Part shown: positions 26,617-36,008 of the stretch, piece after piece
How positions within the stretch are numbered: the first letter of the stretch is position 1
Layout: each line of letters opens with the position of its first letter
Translations under genes and position numbers: made by a program
Notes under the pieces: generated by a model
The model's input: the letters and a program-made list of their open reading frames with translations, nothing else
What the model was told of the DNA's origin: nothing
Databases searched by the model: none
Assembly (NCBI RefSeq): GCF_006439055.1
Contig: NZ_RCZC01000002.1
Span: 853,220 to 917,219, forward strand
Source: Sphingomonas glacialis
GTDB taxonomy: Bacteria; Pseudomonadota; Alphaproteobacteria; Sphingomonadales; Sphingomonadaceae
Reading direction: 5' to 3'
DNA: 64,000 nucleotides

Positions 26617-26957
26617 AGGATTGGGACTCGCTCGTCGCCTTTGCACTGACGTTACCCGACACGATCGCCGCGACCTATTATGGTGGCCCGGCGGTCAGCG
26701 TCGCGTCGAACGGCCGGGCCTTCGTCTCGACGGGCCGTGAGGCGGGATCGTTCGTCCTGTCGATCGACACCGATACCAAGGCGCTGCTGCTCGAGACCGA
26801 CCCCGCCACCTTCTGGCAGACGCCGCATTACGAGGGTTGGCCCGCTTTGCTCGTCCGCTACGACAACGAAGATCCGACGCGCGTCGCCGAGATGGTCGCA
26901 CGCGCGCGCGACCAGGCAGCCGCGCGCAAGCCGAACAAGCCGCGCAAAAAGGCGTGA
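26613..26957 (+). CDS. MmcQ/YjbR family protein
   Basis: 114 residues with the MmcQ/YjbR fold: MKDWDSLVAFALTLPD followed by TYYGGPAVSVASNGRAFVS, then SFVLSIDTDTKALLLETDPATFWQTPHYEGWPALLVRYD and a C-terminal helix with a basic tail (AARKPNKPRKKA). The fold is a CyaY-like DNA-binding domain, function unknown. The start at 26613 overlaps the rarA stop; translation should be coupled. Co-occurrence with rarA suggests, but does not prove, a DNA-related role. Confidence 0.92.
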   Translation: MKDWDSLVAFALTLPDTIAATYYGGPAVSVASNGRAFVSTGREAGSFVLSIDTDTKALLLETDPATFWQTPHYEGWPALLVRYDNEDPTRVAEMVARARDQAAARKPNKPRKKA

Positions 26958-27814
26958 TCCCGACCCATTTCACCCGCTTCGCCGCGATCGACTGGTCCGG
27001 GGCCAAAGGCGCGCGCCACCCCGGCATCGCGCTGGCGCTGTGCGAAACGGGCACGGCGGCGCCAATTTTGGTCACGCCGCCGCGCGGGCTGTGGTCGCGC
27101 GCCGAGATCCTGCAGTGGCTGCGCGACCAGTCGGATACGCCGCTGCTGGTCGGCTTCGACTTCAGCTTCGCGCCGCCCCACATCGCGCGCGGCGCCTATC
27201 TTCCCGGCGAGCCCACGCCGACGACGGCGCGCGCCTTCTGGGCCTATGTCGATGCGCAGAGCGGCGATGCCGATCTCGGTGCCGCCTCGTTCCTCGAGGC
27301 GCGCCGCGGCACGCATTTCTATCTCGGCGCGGCCGACGGCACCAAGGCCGATTTCCTCCACTTCCGCGCGTGCGAGGCGCACCACACCGCCGCCGGCTTC
27401 GCCAAACCCTCGACCGTCTATGACGCGATCGGCGCGGCGCAGGTCGCCAAAGCGAGTTTCGCCGGAATGCGGCTGCTCCATCATCTCGGCCCCGCCCTCC
27501 CCGTCTGGCCGATCGACCCTGTCCCGCACAGCGGCGCCTGCGTCGTCGAGATCTACACGACGATCGCCGCGCGCGCCGCTGGCGTGCGCAAGGGACGGAG
27601 CAAGCTGCGCGACGCCGCCGCGCTCGACGCGGCGCTCGCTGTGCTCGGCAGCCGGGCGCATCTCCCGCTCGCCCGCTATAGCGACCATGCGACCGACGCG
27701 ATCCTCACCGCCGCCTGGCTCCGCGCGAATGCCGCGCGCGCCGATTTGTGGCAGCCAAATGCGCTGACGCCCGAAATTGCCCGCACCGAGGGCTGGACCT
27801 TCGGCATATCCTGA
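26954..27814 (+). CDS. Predicted RNase H-fold protein (DUF429-like)
   Basis: 286 residues from a GTG that overlaps the previous stop (GTGA). Features of an RNase H-like core can be seen: AAIDWSGAKGARHPGIALAL (first strand with Asp and the Gly turn, about residue 10), LLVGFDFSFAPP (second acidic strand, about 65), CVVEIYTTIAARAAG with Glu (about 200) and SDHATDAILTAAWLRA with two Asp near the C-terminus. These four acidic sites resemble DUF429 predicted nucleases, though overall likeness is weak to my eye. Placement as third gene of the rarA unit would suit a DNA or RNA processing role. Function is inferred. Confidence 0.8.
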   Translation: MIPTHFTRFAAIDWSGAKGARHPGIALALCETGTAAPILVTPPRGLWSRAEILQWLRDQSDTPLLVGFDFSFAPPHIARGAYLPGEPTPTTARAFWAYVDAQSGDADLGAASFLEARRGTHFYLGAADGTKADFLHFRACEAHHTAAGFAKPSTVYDAIGAAQVAKASFAGMRLLHHLGPALPVWPIDPVPHSGACVVEIYTTIAARAAGVRKGRSKLRDAAALDAALAVLGSRAHLPLARYSDHATDAILTAAWLRANAARADLWQPNALTPEIARTEGWTFGIS

Positions 27815-27832
27815 CGCATTTAGCGTCCAAGT

Positions 27833-27908
27833 GCCGGCTTAGCTCAGTTGGTAGAGCGCCAGTTTTGTAAACTGGATGTCGCGGGTTCGATTCCTGCAGC
27901 CGGCACCA
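27833..27908 (+). tRNA. tRNA-Thr (anticodon TGT)
   Basis: Complete cloverleaf: acceptor GCCGGCT/AGCCGGC, D-arm GCTCAGTTGGTAGAGC, anticodon stem CCAGT/ACTGG with loop TTTGTAA (anticodon TGT), T-arm GCGGG TTCGATT CCTGC, discriminator A, encoded CCA... the 3' end reads GGCACCA at 27902-27908. Confidence 0.97.
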
Positions 27909-28728
27909 CTTCGAATCCTCGAGATTCGGACCGTAACGCATTGATCCGGAAATCTTAAAGTCGGCTGAAGGGTTCGCCCGATTTAGATCCGGCTAGACTC
28001 ACTTGGACAGGTCTTGTGACCTGTTTTGGCTTGTTTGTGTCCCGATTTGTGACCTGGTTATTCAGCGTGTCGGCTGTTCGCCGGAAACTGCGCGCCTCTG
28101 CAACGGCAGCGGAGGCAGTAAGTTCGGCAAACTCCGATGGACGAATCATTCGTGAACCACTCTCAGCAGCGACCGTCCACGAGCTCCGCTCTTGGAACAA
28201 GGGCGGCGTCCTGGGTACAAAGCGCGCACGTAATCCGCAGCAAGTTTAGGCAACTCGCTGCTGGCTTGACCAACACCGGCACCTGCGAAATCGAGCGCTC
28301 TTCGATTTCGCGGTCGACAGCAAGCTGCGCAGTTTCGATGTCGTGAAGGATCGCATTGGCGACATCGGCGCCGGAGGCCGCAATCGGGATCGCGCGATCG
28401 TGATGCAGCAGAAGACGAAACCAGATGGCCGAACGCGCCTGTGTCTGAGACGACCCAAAAGGCGACATCTGATCCGACATCGCCGCTCCCCGAAACCGGA
28501 AATTCGTTCAGGTCCAAAGTTCTTGCCAAACCGGCCCTAGGGCGACCGAAGGGTTTCGGGGATCGGCGCCGGTATGGCCGCCGCCTCTGCCACACAGAAA
28601 GCACTGACCGTCCGGTGGAAGCGAAAATGTGGTGGCCGCCGAGGCGCTTGACCCATAAACGCTGAGACCCTGTAAGGGGGGAACACGAAGGGGTCCGCGA
28701 AGACTCTCGGCAATTCTGGAGGGACGGC
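27909..28728. other. 820-bp low-coding stretch downstream of tRNA-Thr
   Basis: No convincing gene. The base composition is less GC-rich than around it, several short ORFs overlap on both strands, and none shows a family motif or a good ribosome site. The best is a 105-codon minus-strand frame at 28163-28480 (SGADVANAILHDIETAQLAV, then DREIEERS) whose middle looks protein-like. Being directly 3' of a tRNA gene, it could be the worn remnant of an integrated element, but no integrase fragment and no repeated tRNA end was found. The last ~150 bp must hold the promoter of the esterase gene. Confidence 0.45.
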
Positions 28729-30327
28729 ATGACACAGGCACATCAGATCACGCGACGCACCCTCATGGGCTCCGTCGCCGCGTTCGGCGCCGTAGCCGCC
28801 CTCCCCGCCTTTGCGAAGGATTTCGGTTCAGCGACCACTGTCGTCGCGACGTCCAACGGGCCGGTGCGTGGCCGGTTCGAAGCGGATGGCGTGCAGGCGT
28901 TCAAGGGCTTGCGCTATGCCGCACCGCCGCTCGGCCCGCTGCGGTTCCGCGCGCCACAGCCGTTGGCGAAATGGTCCGCGGTGGTCGATGCCGCCACGTT
29001 CGGCAATGCCGCGATCCAGAGCGCGGGCCAGCCCGACGCGCCGTTCGATGAGACCCAAAGCGAGGACTGCCTGTTCCTCAACGTGTGGACCGCAGGCGCC
29101 TTGACCGCGAAGCGGCCCGTGATGGTGTGGCTGCACGGCGGCGGATTTGCGAGCGGGGCGGCCGGTCGACCGACCTATTGGGGCGACCATTTCGCGCGCG
29201 ACGGGGTCGTGCTGGTGTCGCTCAACCATCGCCTCAACGTGTTCGGCTTCACCCAATTGCCCGACAGCTGGGGCCCCGACTATGCGTCCTCGGGGCTGGC
29301 GGGAATGCTCGACATCGTCGCCGCGCTCGAGTGGGTCAAAACCAATATCGCGCAATTCGGCGGCGATCCCCACAATGTCACGATCTTCGGCGAAAGCGGC
29401 GGCGGCGCGAAGGTCTCGCTGCTGCTCGGCATGCCCGTCGCCAAGGGGCTGTACCACAAGGCGATCATCCAGAGCGGCGCGGCGCTCGATGCCGCCCCGC
29501 GCGCCTATGCCCAGGCGTTGGGCGGCGCGCTGACCGAGGAACTGGCCGTCATACCGGGCGACGTCGCCGCGCTCGCTGCGGTGGCCCCGCAGAAGGTCTT
29601 CGCCGCGCAGGATGCGGCGATGGCGAAGGTCAGCAAGCGTGCGTCGCACGGCTTCCTGATCGACGGCTTCGTGCCGAGCATCGACCGGCGCGCGCTTCCG
29701 CGCGGGCCGTTCAGCCCCGATGCGCAGGACATGGTCGCCGACGTCCCGCTGATCATCGGCACCAATCGCGACGAGGGCACGATGTTCGCGCTCGGCAATA
29801 CGGCGCTCGCCAGCGAGACCGACGCGGGTTTCGAACAGTTCGTGAAAGAGAAATATGCTAAGCAGCCCAACAGGATCGCGGCGGCGCTGCGCGCGACCTA
29901 CCCCGGCTACGCGCCGGGGGACCTGGTGACCGCCCTCAACGGCAACCAGATGTTCTGGGTCGATTCGATCAAGCTCGCCGAGCGCAAGCTGCGCCAGCGC
30001 GCGCCGGTGTGGATGTACCGGATGGACTGGGAAGCGCCGGCCGCCGGCGGTCGGCTCAAGGCCGGGCATGCGGTCGAGCTGTCCTTCGTCTTCGGCACCT
30101 ATGCGAACGTTCCCGATTTCGTCGGGACCGGGCCCGGTCCGGCGCGGATGGCGGCGCAGATGCATCCCGCCTGGGTCGCATTCGCCAAGACCGGCAATCC
30201 GCAAACCGCCGCGACGCCCGCCTGGCCGCGCTACGACCTTGCCCGGCGCCAGACGATGATCTTCAATTTGGAGAGTCGCGTGGAGAGCGATCCGCACGCC
30301 GACCTCCGCAAACTGCTGGTCGCGTAA
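28729..30327 (+). CDS. Type B carboxylesterase/lipase, exported by Tat
   Basis: 532 residues. The N-terminus ITRRTLMGSVAAFGAVAALPAFA has a twin arginine followed by a hydrophobic stretch, a probable Tat signal. The alpha/beta-hydrolase shows the type B set: FKGLRYAAPPLGPLRF, SEDCLFLNVWT, oxyanion loop WLHGGGFASGAA, nucleophile Ser-223 in FGESGGGAKVSLLL, acidic residue in GTNRDEGTMF and His in KAGHAVELSFVFG. It hydrolyses carboxyl esters in the periplasm; the substrate is not visible, but esters on plant glycosides would suit the neighbouring sugar locus. RBS GGAGGG is eight bases upstream. Confidence 0.95.
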   Translation: MTQAHQITRRTLMGSVAAFGAVAALPAFAKDFGSATTVVATSNGPVRGRFEADGVQAFKGLRYAAPPLGPLRFRAPQPLAKWSAVVDAATFGNAAIQSAGQPDAPFDETQSEDCLFLNVWTAGALTAKRPVMVWLHGGGFASGAAGRPTYWGDHFARDGVVLVSLNHRLNVFGFTQLPDSWGPDYASSGLAGMLDIVAALEWVKTNIAQFGGDPHNVTIFGESGGGAKVSLLLGMPVAKGLYHKAIIQSGAALDAAPRAYAQALGGALTEELAVIPGDVAALAAVAPQKVFAAQDAAMAKVSKRASHGFLIDGFVPSIDRRALPRGPFSPDAQDMVADVPLIIGTNRDEGTMFALGNTALASETDAGFEQFVKEKYAKQPNRIAAALRATYPGYAPGDLVTALNGNQMFWVDSIKLAERKLRQRAPVWMYRMDWEAPAAGGRLKAGHAVELSFVFGTYANVPDFVGTGPGPARMAAQMHPAWVAFAKTGNPQTAATPAWPRYDLARRQTMIFNLESRVESDPHADLRKLLVA

Positions 30328-30368
30328 CCGTCACGCGGCGCGCGGTATCGCACCGGCGCGCCGCGGAA

Positions 30369-31478
30369 TCACCGCACCGTATCGTTCGCCATGATGGCGA
30401 TACGATTGTCGCTCGCTGAGCCCAGCCAAAGGCTGTCGCCGACCTCGAGCGCCGTCGTCGCATCGGTAAAACCAGTGCCGTCGCCCCTCGCGAGTTCGAC
30501 GACTTTCATGCGCTTCACGTCCAGCCGCGCGACGGTCCACGCCACGCGGCAGGGCGCGGGCTGGCAGGGCTCGAGAAAGTGGGCGAGGTCGCGTCGCTGG
30601 CCGGCGATCAGGATATTGCCGTTCGCGTCCCAGCGTAGATTGTCGGGCAGGAAATCAACCGGCACCGACGTGGTGCACATATGCTGGCCGCACCGACGCA
30701 GCCGGATAATGGCATGTCCGCCCCACGCCGCGACGAACATCGTGCCGCGCGGATCGACCAGAATGCCGTTGTCGCCCGCAAATTCAGTCTCGGGAACCGC
30801 GCGAATGCCCTGCCCCGGCGCCCAGCGATACACGCGCCCGGTCGGCCTGCCCGAGCGCATCTTTGGCCAGCGTTCGGGATCGGTACGGTCGAGCAGATTG
30901 GTGACGACAAAGCCGCCGTCGGGGGTTGCGGCGACGCTGTTCAGGAACAGCTTCGACGCAAAGGTCACACATCCGAGCCAGCGTAGCCCCACCCTGGCGC
31001 GCGTCGCCGAGATTTCGAACATCTCGACCGATTCGCGCACAGCATGATTGACGGCGTAAAGCGTCGGCTTTCCCTGCCGCCCCGGCCCGATCGCGAGACC
31101 GTGCGCGCCAAATTGGGTGGGCGGCGCCGGGCACTCCGCCGTCGCGCGATGGGCGGGCGCGGCGAGATCGACTGCGATCTGCTGAACCGACCGCGTCGTG
31201 ACATCGATGGCGTAGAGCGGCGCGGGCTGCCCGCCGTTCGGCGAGACGATGAAGCTGCTCGCGATCACCCAGCGCGTGCCAGGCACGCGGACCAGATCCT
31301 CGGGATGGGTAATGCCGCAAACGAAGGTAAGCCCGTCGCGCGGCGCACACGCTGCGGGCGAGGCACGGCGTTCGTGCACGGGCGCGGGCTGCGCGCCGAC
31401 GGACGCACCCGTCGCCATCGACAGCAAACCAATTCCGGCGATCGCCACAACGGTCGAGGCTCGGACGGCGTGTCCCAT
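30369..31478 (-). CDS. Exported SMP-30/gluconolactonase-like beta-propeller protein
   Basis: 369 residues with a signal peptide (ASTVVAIAGIGLLSMATGASVGA). Repeated blade motifs such as GFVVTNLLDRTDPERWP, GDNGILVDPRGTMFVAAWGGHAIIRL and LRWDANGNILIAGQRRDL resemble SMP-30/strictosidine synthase or arylesterase propellers, with paired cysteines in loops. These enzymes open sugar lactones or act on small esters. The start at 31478 has GGAAGAG upstream and starts the signal peptide; the frame extends to 31592 without it. It is the last gene of the minus-strand sugar operon, 86 bp after the GH3 gene. Enzyme assignment is tentative. Confidence 0.83.
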   Translation of the reverse strand: MGHAVRASTVVAIAGIGLLSMATGASVGAQPAPVHERRASPAACAPRDGLTFVCGITHPEDLVRVPGTRWVIASSFIVSPNGGQPAPLYAIDVTTRSVQQIAVDLAAPAHRATAECPAPPTQFGAHGLAIGPGRQGKPTLYAVNHAVRESVEMFEISATRARVGLRWLGCVTFASKLFLNSVAATPDGGFVVTNLLDRTDPERWPKMRSGRPTGRVYRWAPGQGIRAVPETEFAGDNGILVDPRGTMFVAAWGGHAIIRLRRCGQHMCTTSVPVDFLPDNLRWDANGNILIAGQRRDLAHFLEPCQPAPCRVAWTVARLDVKRMKVVELARGDGTGFTDATTALEVGDSLWLGSASDNRIAIMANDTVR

Positions 31479-31564
31479 GGCGCTCTTCCTTCGATCCCGC
31501 GCGATTACGCTCGATGGCACAGCGCTATGGGTCCCTTGGATACTTTCGCGTGCAGCCAGTCGCT

Positions 31565-33223
31565 TCAGAAGGCCAATTCCGGTCGCCCACAAAGCGGATC
31601 GACCGGCGACCGCCCGGGAAAACCCGCTTCTCCCGTCAAGGCCGCGACCAGCGCCCGCTGCACGGGCTCGATCGCGCTATAGGCGTTGACGAAGGTGCCG
31701 ATCCACGGCGCGTCGTACAGCAGATACGGATGGCCGAACGCCACCATCAGCGTGGGGATGCCGAGGTGCCGCCGCATCGCCTTCTTCGCCGAGCCGTGCA
31801 GCGACGCCCAGTCGATCTGCGCCGATGCAATCACCGGCGTCGCCTCGCGCCCGACGACGTAGAGCAGCAGGTCGCTATCCTCCCCCGTCGGCGGCTGATC
31901 GGGGTCATAGGCGCGCACGTCGAATCCGGCCCGGACCAGCGCATCGTGAAGCGGTGCGAACGAGCGGGGTGGAGCGCCATCGATGAAGACCGCCTGCTCG
32001 CGCTCGGCCGCAATGACGATCCGTCGATGGCGCACCGGCGACAGCGGCAGCAGGCCCGGCACGTCTTTGACGAGCGTCAGCGATTTCGCCGCGGCTTCAT
32101 CGGCCGATGCCCGCGACCCAGCGCTGCGCAGCGAGACATCCGGCAAGCGATCGTCGATCTCGCTCCGGTGCAGACCCAACAGCGCCTTCAGCGACAACAC
32201 GCGCGATACCGCTTCCTCGACACGCGCTTCGGACAGGCGACCGGTGCGCAATCCGTCGCGCATCAGCGCGACGTCGCCCACGGGATCGCGACTGAACAGC
32301 AGCATGTCGCAGCCATTCTCGATGATCGCCGGAACGGCTTCGGCGCGGTCCATCCAGCTGGTCAGCCCGCCCATCACGCTCGCGTCGCTGACGAGCAATC
32401 CGCGAAAGCCGAGCTCGCCGCGGAGCAGATCGATATTGAGCGCGGCGCTGACCGAAGCCGGCGCATAGGCGCTGCGATCCCGCACCGCGGCATAGGCCGG
32501 CAGCGCGATATGGCCCGCCATGATCGTCATCACGCCGCGCTCGATGAGTTCGTGATAGATGTGCCCGAAGCTGGCGCGCCAGGCGTCCATGTCGAGCGGG
32601 TTTACGGTGGTGAGCAGATGCTGGTCGCGGTCGTCAAAGCCCTCGCCGGGCCAGTGCTTGGCGCAGGCGGCGAGGCCCGCATCCTGCGTCGCGGCGATGT
32701 GCGCCGACGCATGGGCCAGGATGCGCGGTACGTCCGACCCGTAGGAGCGCGTGCCGACCACCGTGCTGCGGAATGCTGCATTGATATCCACCACCGGCGC
32801 AAACGACCAGTCGCAGCCGATCGCCCGCGCTTCCTCCGCAGCGATACGGGCGAGTTGGTAGGTCAGCGCGGGATCGTCCGCCGCCGCGATGCCGAGCTGG
32901 TTGGGCAGCGCCGTTGCGAAGCCGAAGCTGACCTCACCCCCCTCGATATCGCCGCTGAGCAGCGGCGGGATCGGCGATTGCTCGAGCAGCGCACGGGTGA
33001 CGTCGCGCGCATGGGCCAGATCGGCGCCCGGAAAGCGATGGAAGGCACCCGCGCCAAGGCCGCGCACCGCCTCGATCGCTTCGGGATCGTCGTTCACCGC
33101 GAAATTGAACAATTGCCCGATCCGCGCCTCCGCACTCAGCGACGCGAGCGTCCGGTCGACCCACGCCTGTTCCTCCGTGGTCAGGTCACGCCAACGCGGC
33201 GCGGGAATGTGGGGGTCAAGCAT
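31565..33223 (-). CDS. Glycoside hydrolase family 3 protein
   Basis: 552 residues. The GH3 (alpha/beta)8 barrel is clear: LLSGDIEGGEVSFGFATALPN (about 89-109), CDWSFAPVVDIN, AACAKHWPGEGFDDRDQH (KHWPGEG at 189-195, typical of NagZ-type GH3) and the catalytic nucleophile Asp-280 in LLVSDASVMGG. A C-terminal sandwich domain follows (about 370-552). KHxPG with the following D/H pair is found in beta-N-acetylhexosaminidases of GH3, so the substrate may be an N-acetylhexosaminide or an aryl glycoside. No signal peptide, so it is cytoplasmic and acts after import. It overlaps the MFS gene by 8 bp. Confidence 0.93.
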   Translation of the reverse strand: MLDPHIPAPRWRDLTTEEQAWVDRTLASLSAEARIGQLFNFAVNDDPEAIEAVRGLGAGAFHRFPGADLAHARDVTRALLEQSPIPPLLSGDIEGGEVSFGFATALPNQLGIAAADDPALTYQLARIAAEEARAIGCDWSFAPVVDINAAFRSTVVGTRSYGSDVPRILAHASAHIAATQDAGLAACAKHWPGEGFDDRDQHLLTTVNPLDMDAWRASFGHIYHELIERGVMTIMAGHIALPAYAAVRDRSAYAPASVSAALNIDLLRGELGFRGLLVSDASVMGGLTSWMDRAEAVPAIIENGCDMLLFSRDPVGDVALMRDGLRTGRLSEARVEEAVSRVLSLKALLGLHRSEIDDRLPDVSLRSAGSRASADEAAAKSLTLVKDVPGLLPLSPVRHRRIVIAAEREQAVFIDGAPPRSFAPLHDALVRAGFDVRAYDPDQPPTGEDSDLLLYVVGREATPVIASAQIDWASLHGSAKKAMRRHLGIPTLMVAFGHPYLLYDAPWIGTFVNAYSAIEPVQRALVAALTGEAGFPGRSPVDPLCGRPELAF

Positions 33224-34559
33224 GCAAAGTCTCTGCGTGTTCTGTCGCTTCGAGGCGGGCGAGCGAGGCGGGATGGCGCTTGAGCGCGACGGCGATGCAC
33301 AGCAGCGCGAGCGGCGACGCGACGCCGGCGACGATCGCGATCGACTTGTACAGCGCCTGCGGATCGCCGAAGCCGCGATCGGTGATGAGCGCGATCGCCG
33401 TCGGCCCGATCCCCGCGCCGATCAGGTTAACGCCGAGCATGTAGCAGGCGGCGATCTGCGCGCGCATCCGATTGGGCGTGATCTCCTGCAGCGCCGCAAA
33501 TCCCCCGCCGAACGGAAAACCGGCGAAAAAGACCATGAACGCGATCGTCACCAGCGCGGATTGGCCGGTCGGCATCAGCGGGAAGGCGATCGTCAGGGGG
33601 ATCAGGATGACAAATCCGAACGTCGCCGCCAGCAGATTGGCGCGCACCAGCCCGCGGCGGCGCAGCGCGCTGGCGGCGAAGCCCCCCGCAAGCGTGCCCG
33701 CAGTGCCGCTGACCAGCATGACGAGACCGTAATTGAGCCCGATCTCGCTCGTCCCCCACCCGAACTTGCGCGCGAAGAAGGCGGGGATCCACGCCGCGCT
33801 GCCCTGCCCGACCAGAATCATCAGCGACAGGCCGAGGATGATGCCGACATAGCTGCCGAGCGAGCCACGGACATGCGCCCACATCGCACCCAGCGGCATC
33901 GTCGCGGACTGGCCCGCTACGCCGTGGCGCTTGGGCTCGCGGATCGTCAGCGCCAGCGACCCGAGCAGCACGCCCGGCGCGCCGACGATGAAGAACGTCG
34001 CCTGCCACGGCTGCACCACGCCGATGATCGGCAGATCGATCAGGACCAGCTTGGTGAGTTCGTAGATCACATAGCCGCCCAGAATCAGCGCCATGCCGTT
34101 GCCGAGATAGATGCCCATCGAGAAGATGCCGAGCGCGATCGGCAGCTTGTCCTTGCCGAAATAGTCGGCGAGGATCGATTGCGCGGACGGCGTCAGCCCG
34201 GCCTCGCCCGCGCCGACGCCGACGCGCGCAGCGAACAGCATGGCGGCCGAGCGCGCCACGCCGCAGATCATCGTCATGACACTCCACACCACGATCGAGC
34301 CGACGATGATGTTGCGCCGGTTCGATCGATCCGCGAGCCGCGCCATCGGCAATCCGATCAGCACGTAGAACAGGGAGAAGCTGAAGCCGTGCAGCAGGCT
34401 GATCGTCGTGTCGGAGATATGCAGGTCGTTCTTGATCGGCTGCACCAGCAGCGCCAGGACCTGCCGATCGACAAAGGCGAACGAATTCGCCAGCGTCAGT
34501 ACGATCGCGACATACCAGGCGTAGCCCGCGCTGAAGGACGGCGCGTCACTCGTTTTCAT
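33216..34559 (-). CDS. MFS transporter
   Basis: 447 residues, 12 predicted helices. Family signatures: FVDRQVLALLVQPIKNDLHISD at helix 1, the loop 2-3 motif GLPMARLADRSNRRN, and RVGVGAGEAGLTPSAQSILADYF, typical of the Spinster/hexuronate-like MFS group widespread in sphingomonads. It probably imports the substrate of the neighbouring GH3 enzyme. The start at 34559 overlaps the DUF1593 stop (ATGA) and its end overlaps the GH3 start; a longer frame from 34787 is rejected because it runs inside the DUF1593 gene. Confidence 0.93.
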   Translation of the reverse strand: MKTSDAPSFSAGYAWYVAIVLTLANSFAFVDRQVLALLVQPIKNDLHISDTTISLLHGFSFSLFYVLIGLPMARLADRSNRRNIIVGSIVVWSVMTMICGVARSAAMLFAARVGVGAGEAGLTPSAQSILADYFGKDKLPIALGIFSMGIYLGNGMALILGGYVIYELTKLVLIDLPIIGVVQPWQATFFIVGAPGVLLGSLALTIREPKRHGVAGQSATMPLGAMWAHVRGSLGSYVGIILGLSLMILVGQGSAAWIPAFFARKFGWGTSEIGLNYGLVMLVSGTAGTLAGGFAASALRRRGLVRANLLAATFGFVILIPLTIAFPLMPTGQSALVTIAFMVFFAGFPFGGGFAALQEITPNRMRAQIAACYMLGVNLIGAGIGPTAIALITDRGFGDPQALYKSIAIVAGVASPLALLCIAVALKRHPASLARLEATEHAETLHA

Positions 34560-35941
34560 GGCTTTACCTCGACGAGCACCCGGCGATAGCGCGTGATCGG
34601 CATCGTGCCGGAATCGGTCGCTTCGAGGATGAGATGATAGGTGATCGGGACCGAACCCTTGGGAACGGTGAAGGCCGCTTTCGCGTGCGTTGCATCGGCC
34701 ACCGGCGACGCCGCCATCCAGGGGGACCCGGAAGGCTCGGGATACTGCCACCAGCGGTAGGACAGCGTATCGCCGTCGGGATCGCACGAGCCCGCCGCAT
34801 CGAGCGCCACGGTTTCGCCCGGTCTGGCCGCCACGCGCACCGGCGCGAGGCCGCCCTGCCCGTTTACGCGGAGCACGGGTGCGTGATTGGCGCGCGTATA
34901 GTCCGGGGTCAGCGTCCAGCCGATCCGTGCCGCAAAATCGCGCTGGAACGCGTCGCGCCAGCGAAAGACGCCGGCCTGGTTGCTGCGATAGGAACGGCCG
35001 TCGGGGAATGTCACGGAATCGACCGCATCGGCGCGTGACCCGGCGCCGGGCTGGGCCTCGACATAGCGTCCACCCCAGCTGCCATAGTCTGGATGTTCGG
35101 TGTCACCCAGCCCGTTGGGCATGAGATACAGCAACGCGGGCGTATCGCCCTCCATGATATACGTCCGCTTGGGATAGACCGCGCCGAGCGGTCCGCGCTC
35201 GATATGCTCGGCGCGCCAGGCGTCGCTGACCATATCGGCATACGGCCATTTCGGTTCGCGGTTCAGATCCCCGGAAATGCCGTACCAGCTCGCCATCTGA
35301 TACTGGTTCCAGCCATGCAGGCTGGCGATCCAGAACAGTTGCGGGAAGGTTCGGCGCAACCACGGCCCGGCATCGTCCTGGTCCGAGATCGAATAGACGC
35401 GCAGCTTTGCCAGAAACGCAGCGAGCTCGGGCTGCGTGCGCGTCGCCCGCACCGACCAGATCGCCTGGGCGAGATCGGCCGCGCCACCCCAGACCGAGAT
35501 CTGCAACGGCCGCGCGTCGGCTTTGTCGACGGCCGCCACGATCAGCCGCGAGGCTTCGGTATCCTTCCCGTCGCCGACCCCGGCCATGCCATAGGCGGCG
35601 ACACCGCTGCGGATCAGCCCGGCGAGCTTCGCTGCCTCCGGATAGCCGGATGCGTGCTGCTTCAGATTGGGCAGCGCTACGCGGTACGCCTTGACCCGCT
35701 CGGCAATCAACGCGGGCTGCACCGTGTTACGCTGCCAGACCGAGGTCGTCGCCACCAACCCTTCGATATCGAGATCGTTGGCATAGCTCAGCAACCGCAC
35801 CATCGATTGCGAATCGTCGGGCTCGTTCCCGATGTCGCTCAACACGATCACGCGGGGTTTATGAAACGTCGGAGCGGCGCACCGAGCCGGCGCCGGTGCT
35901 GGCGTGGCGAGGGCGGCTGCGGCCAGGATCAGGAAGCTCAT
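34556..35941 (-). CDS. DUF1593 nucleoside-hydrolase-like exported protein
   Basis: 461 residues. A signal peptide (MSFLILAAAALATPAPAPARC) is followed by a DUF1593 domain with the metal-binding type motif VIVLSDIGNEPDDSQS (about residues 29-44) and LDIEGLVATTSVWQRN, as in nucleoside hydrolases. The last ~100 residues form an Ig/cadherin-like domain (ETVALDAAGSCDPDGDTLSYRWW). Family members split N- or O-glycosidic bonds in polysaccharide utilisation loci, although exact activities are poorly known. It begins 67 bp after the TonB receptor stop and is coupled to the MFS gene. Confidence 0.9.
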   Translation of the reverse strand: MSFLILAAAALATPAPAPARCAAPTFHKPRVIVLSDIGNEPDDSQSMVRLLSYANDLDIEGLVATTSVWQRNTVQPALIAERVKAYRVALPNLKQHASGYPEAAKLAGLIRSGVAAYGMAGVGDGKDTEASRLIVAAVDKADARPLQISVWGGAADLAQAIWSVRATRTQPELAAFLAKLRVYSISDQDDAGPWLRRTFPQLFWIASLHGWNQYQMASWYGISGDLNREPKWPYADMVSDAWRAEHIERGPLGAVYPKRTYIMEGDTPALLYLMPNGLGDTEHPDYGSWGGRYVEAQPGAGSRADAVDSVTFPDGRSYRSNQAGVFRWRDAFQRDFAARIGWTLTPDYTRANHAPVLRVNGQGGLAPVRVAARPGETVALDAAGSCDPDGDTLSYRWWQYPEPSGSPWMAASPVADATHAKAAFTVPKGSVPITYHLILEATDSGTMPITRYRRVLVEVKP

Positions 35942-36008
35942 GCGATGCGTCACCCGGCGTGGAAGGAAGAGTCCGGAACCACCGCTGGCAGCCCCGGACA
36001 ACTCGTCG

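Noticed and set aside
28016..28249. 77-codon ORF downstream of tRNA-Thr as an integrase or phage gene
   Set aside because: No HTH, catalytic or membrane pattern of such proteins; overlapping frames on the other strand are equally open.
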